Assembly (NCBI GenBank): GCA_016946835.1
Contig: JACVTC010000178.1
Span: forward strand, 155,001 to 172,500
Source: Neocallimastix lanati (nom. inval.)
Taxonomy: Eukaryota > Neocallimastigomycota > Neocallimastigomycetes > Neocallimastigales > Neocallimastigaceae
Direction of reading: 5' to 3'
Length of the DNA: 17,500 bases
Part shown: in pieces, positions 17,096 to 17,500 of the stretch
Layout of the letters: each line of letters opens with the position of its first letter
Position numbering within the stretch: position 1 is the first letter of the stretch
Position numbers and translations under genes: made by a program
The notes under the pieces: model-generated
Databases searched by the model: none
Seen by the model: only the letters and a program-made list of their open reading frames with translations
What the model was told of the DNA's origin: nothing

Positions 17096-17500
17096 AATGA
17101 GAAATTAAGAATTGGATCCACCATTAACTTATGAAGAAATATTTAATAGACCAGATAAAAAAAAAACCTATGAATAGAAGCCAGAAACAAGGAATTAAAA
17201 AATATGAAAGAAAAAGAAAAGTTTTTTGAAATAGTTAATAAAGTGCCAAAAGAAAAAAAAAAAAAAATTTAATTCGTTGCAAGTGGGTTTTTAGTTATAA
17301 GCGAAATGATAAAGATAATATAATAAAATATAAAGCAAGGTTAGTAAGCGAGAGGTTTTTCACAAGTGTATGATAGAGATTATGTTGATACTTTCTCACC
17401 TACCATTTAAACAAGACTTTCTAAGAATAATTACTTCTATATAGCTGTTCATCATAATTTTAATATATATCAATTAGATATGAAAGCTGCGTATCTAAAC
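17096..17500 (+). pseudogene. Reverse transcriptase (RVT_2) start of copia relic 2, cut by window edge
   Basis: PLTYEEIFNRPDKK, then KNMKEKEKFFEIVNKVPKEK, an A15 run (17263-17277), NLIRCKWVFSYKRNDKDNII and KYKARLVS; after +1 shifts GFSQVYDRDYVDTFSPT and finally QLDMKAAYLN, with the first catalytic Asp at 17477-17479. These are the ordered motifs of copia RT (CKWVFK, KARLVAKG, Q..G.DY..TFSP, QLDVK.AFL). The single-base insertions before GFSQ and after SPTI break the frame. The YVDD box and RNase H lie beyond the window. Confidence 0.88.

Larger units (their letters stand above)
13850..17500 (+). pseudogene. Decayed Ty1/copia retrotransposon (relic 2), right end beyond window
   Basis: Domains occur in copia order on one strand: gag from the ATG at 13850, CCHC knuckle at 14745-14786, protease near 15121, integrase at about 15540-16020, an Asn-rich spacer, then the reverse transcriptase start with QLDMKAAYLN ending at 17500. 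Integrase before reverse transcriptase identifies copia and excludes gypsy. Frame changes and stops occur throughout, starting with TAA at 14021-14023. The 5' part of the integrase is shortened: only about 240 bp lie between the end of the protease and the catalytic Glu region, where around 600 would be usual. Homopolymer runs A22, A23 and T33 interrupt the coding regions. No LTR, primer-binding site or target-site duplication could be recognised on the left. Almost certainly non-autonomous and dead. Confidence 0.85.

Overview
The window is extremely AT-rich (roughly 80-90% A+T by eye) eukaryotic DNA, with homopolymer tracts of 20-38 bases, Asn/Lys-rich coding sequence and large intronless ankyrin-repeat genes. 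Together with decayed Ty1/copia elements this best suits an anaerobic gut fungus (Neocallimastigomycota, such as Neocallimastix, Piromyces or Anaeromyces). That is inferred from style only; there is no rRNA or housekeeping gene to anchor it, and other AT-rich eukaryotes (for example dictyostelids) are not excluded.

Layout. (1) Positions 1-5569, minus strand: one uninterrupted reading frame of at least 1,856 codons that runs off the left edge and encodes about 47 ankyrin-type repeats. Most repeats are 39 residues (117 bp), not the canonical 33. The N-terminal part (about 2318-5434) is a very homogeneous array with an exact 117-bp period. A short island of classical 33-residue repeats lies at about 2018-2316. 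The C-terminal part (1-2017) is a more diverged 39-residue array. (2) 5570-7042: AT-rich 5' flank, recognisably shared with two other places in the window. (3) About 7130-8625, minus strand: relic of a copia gag-protease region. (4) 8984-9660: ankyrin relic with its own copy of the 5' flank. (5) 9661-10469: AT-rich spacer. (6) 10470-11225, minus strand: broken short ankyrin paralogue, with a copied 5' flank up to about 12240. (7) 12260-13071, plus strand: unrecognised decayed coding sequence ending in an A38 tract. (8) 13323-13549: 46-bp tandem repeat, then an AAT(A)n microsatellite. (9) 13850-17500, plus strand: a second decayed copia element in the order gag, zinc knuckle, protease, integrase, Asn-rich spacer, reverse transcriptase, running off the right edge.

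Only the large ankyrin gene looks intact. The rest records repeated duplication of an ankyrin gene together with more than 1 kb of upstream DNA, plus retroelement insertion and decay. The most interesting signal is the ankyrin array itself: long blocks of perfect nucleotide identity (274, 231 and 139 bp) at whole-unit spacing, with protein variation concentrated at a few positions per repeat on the predicted recognition surface.
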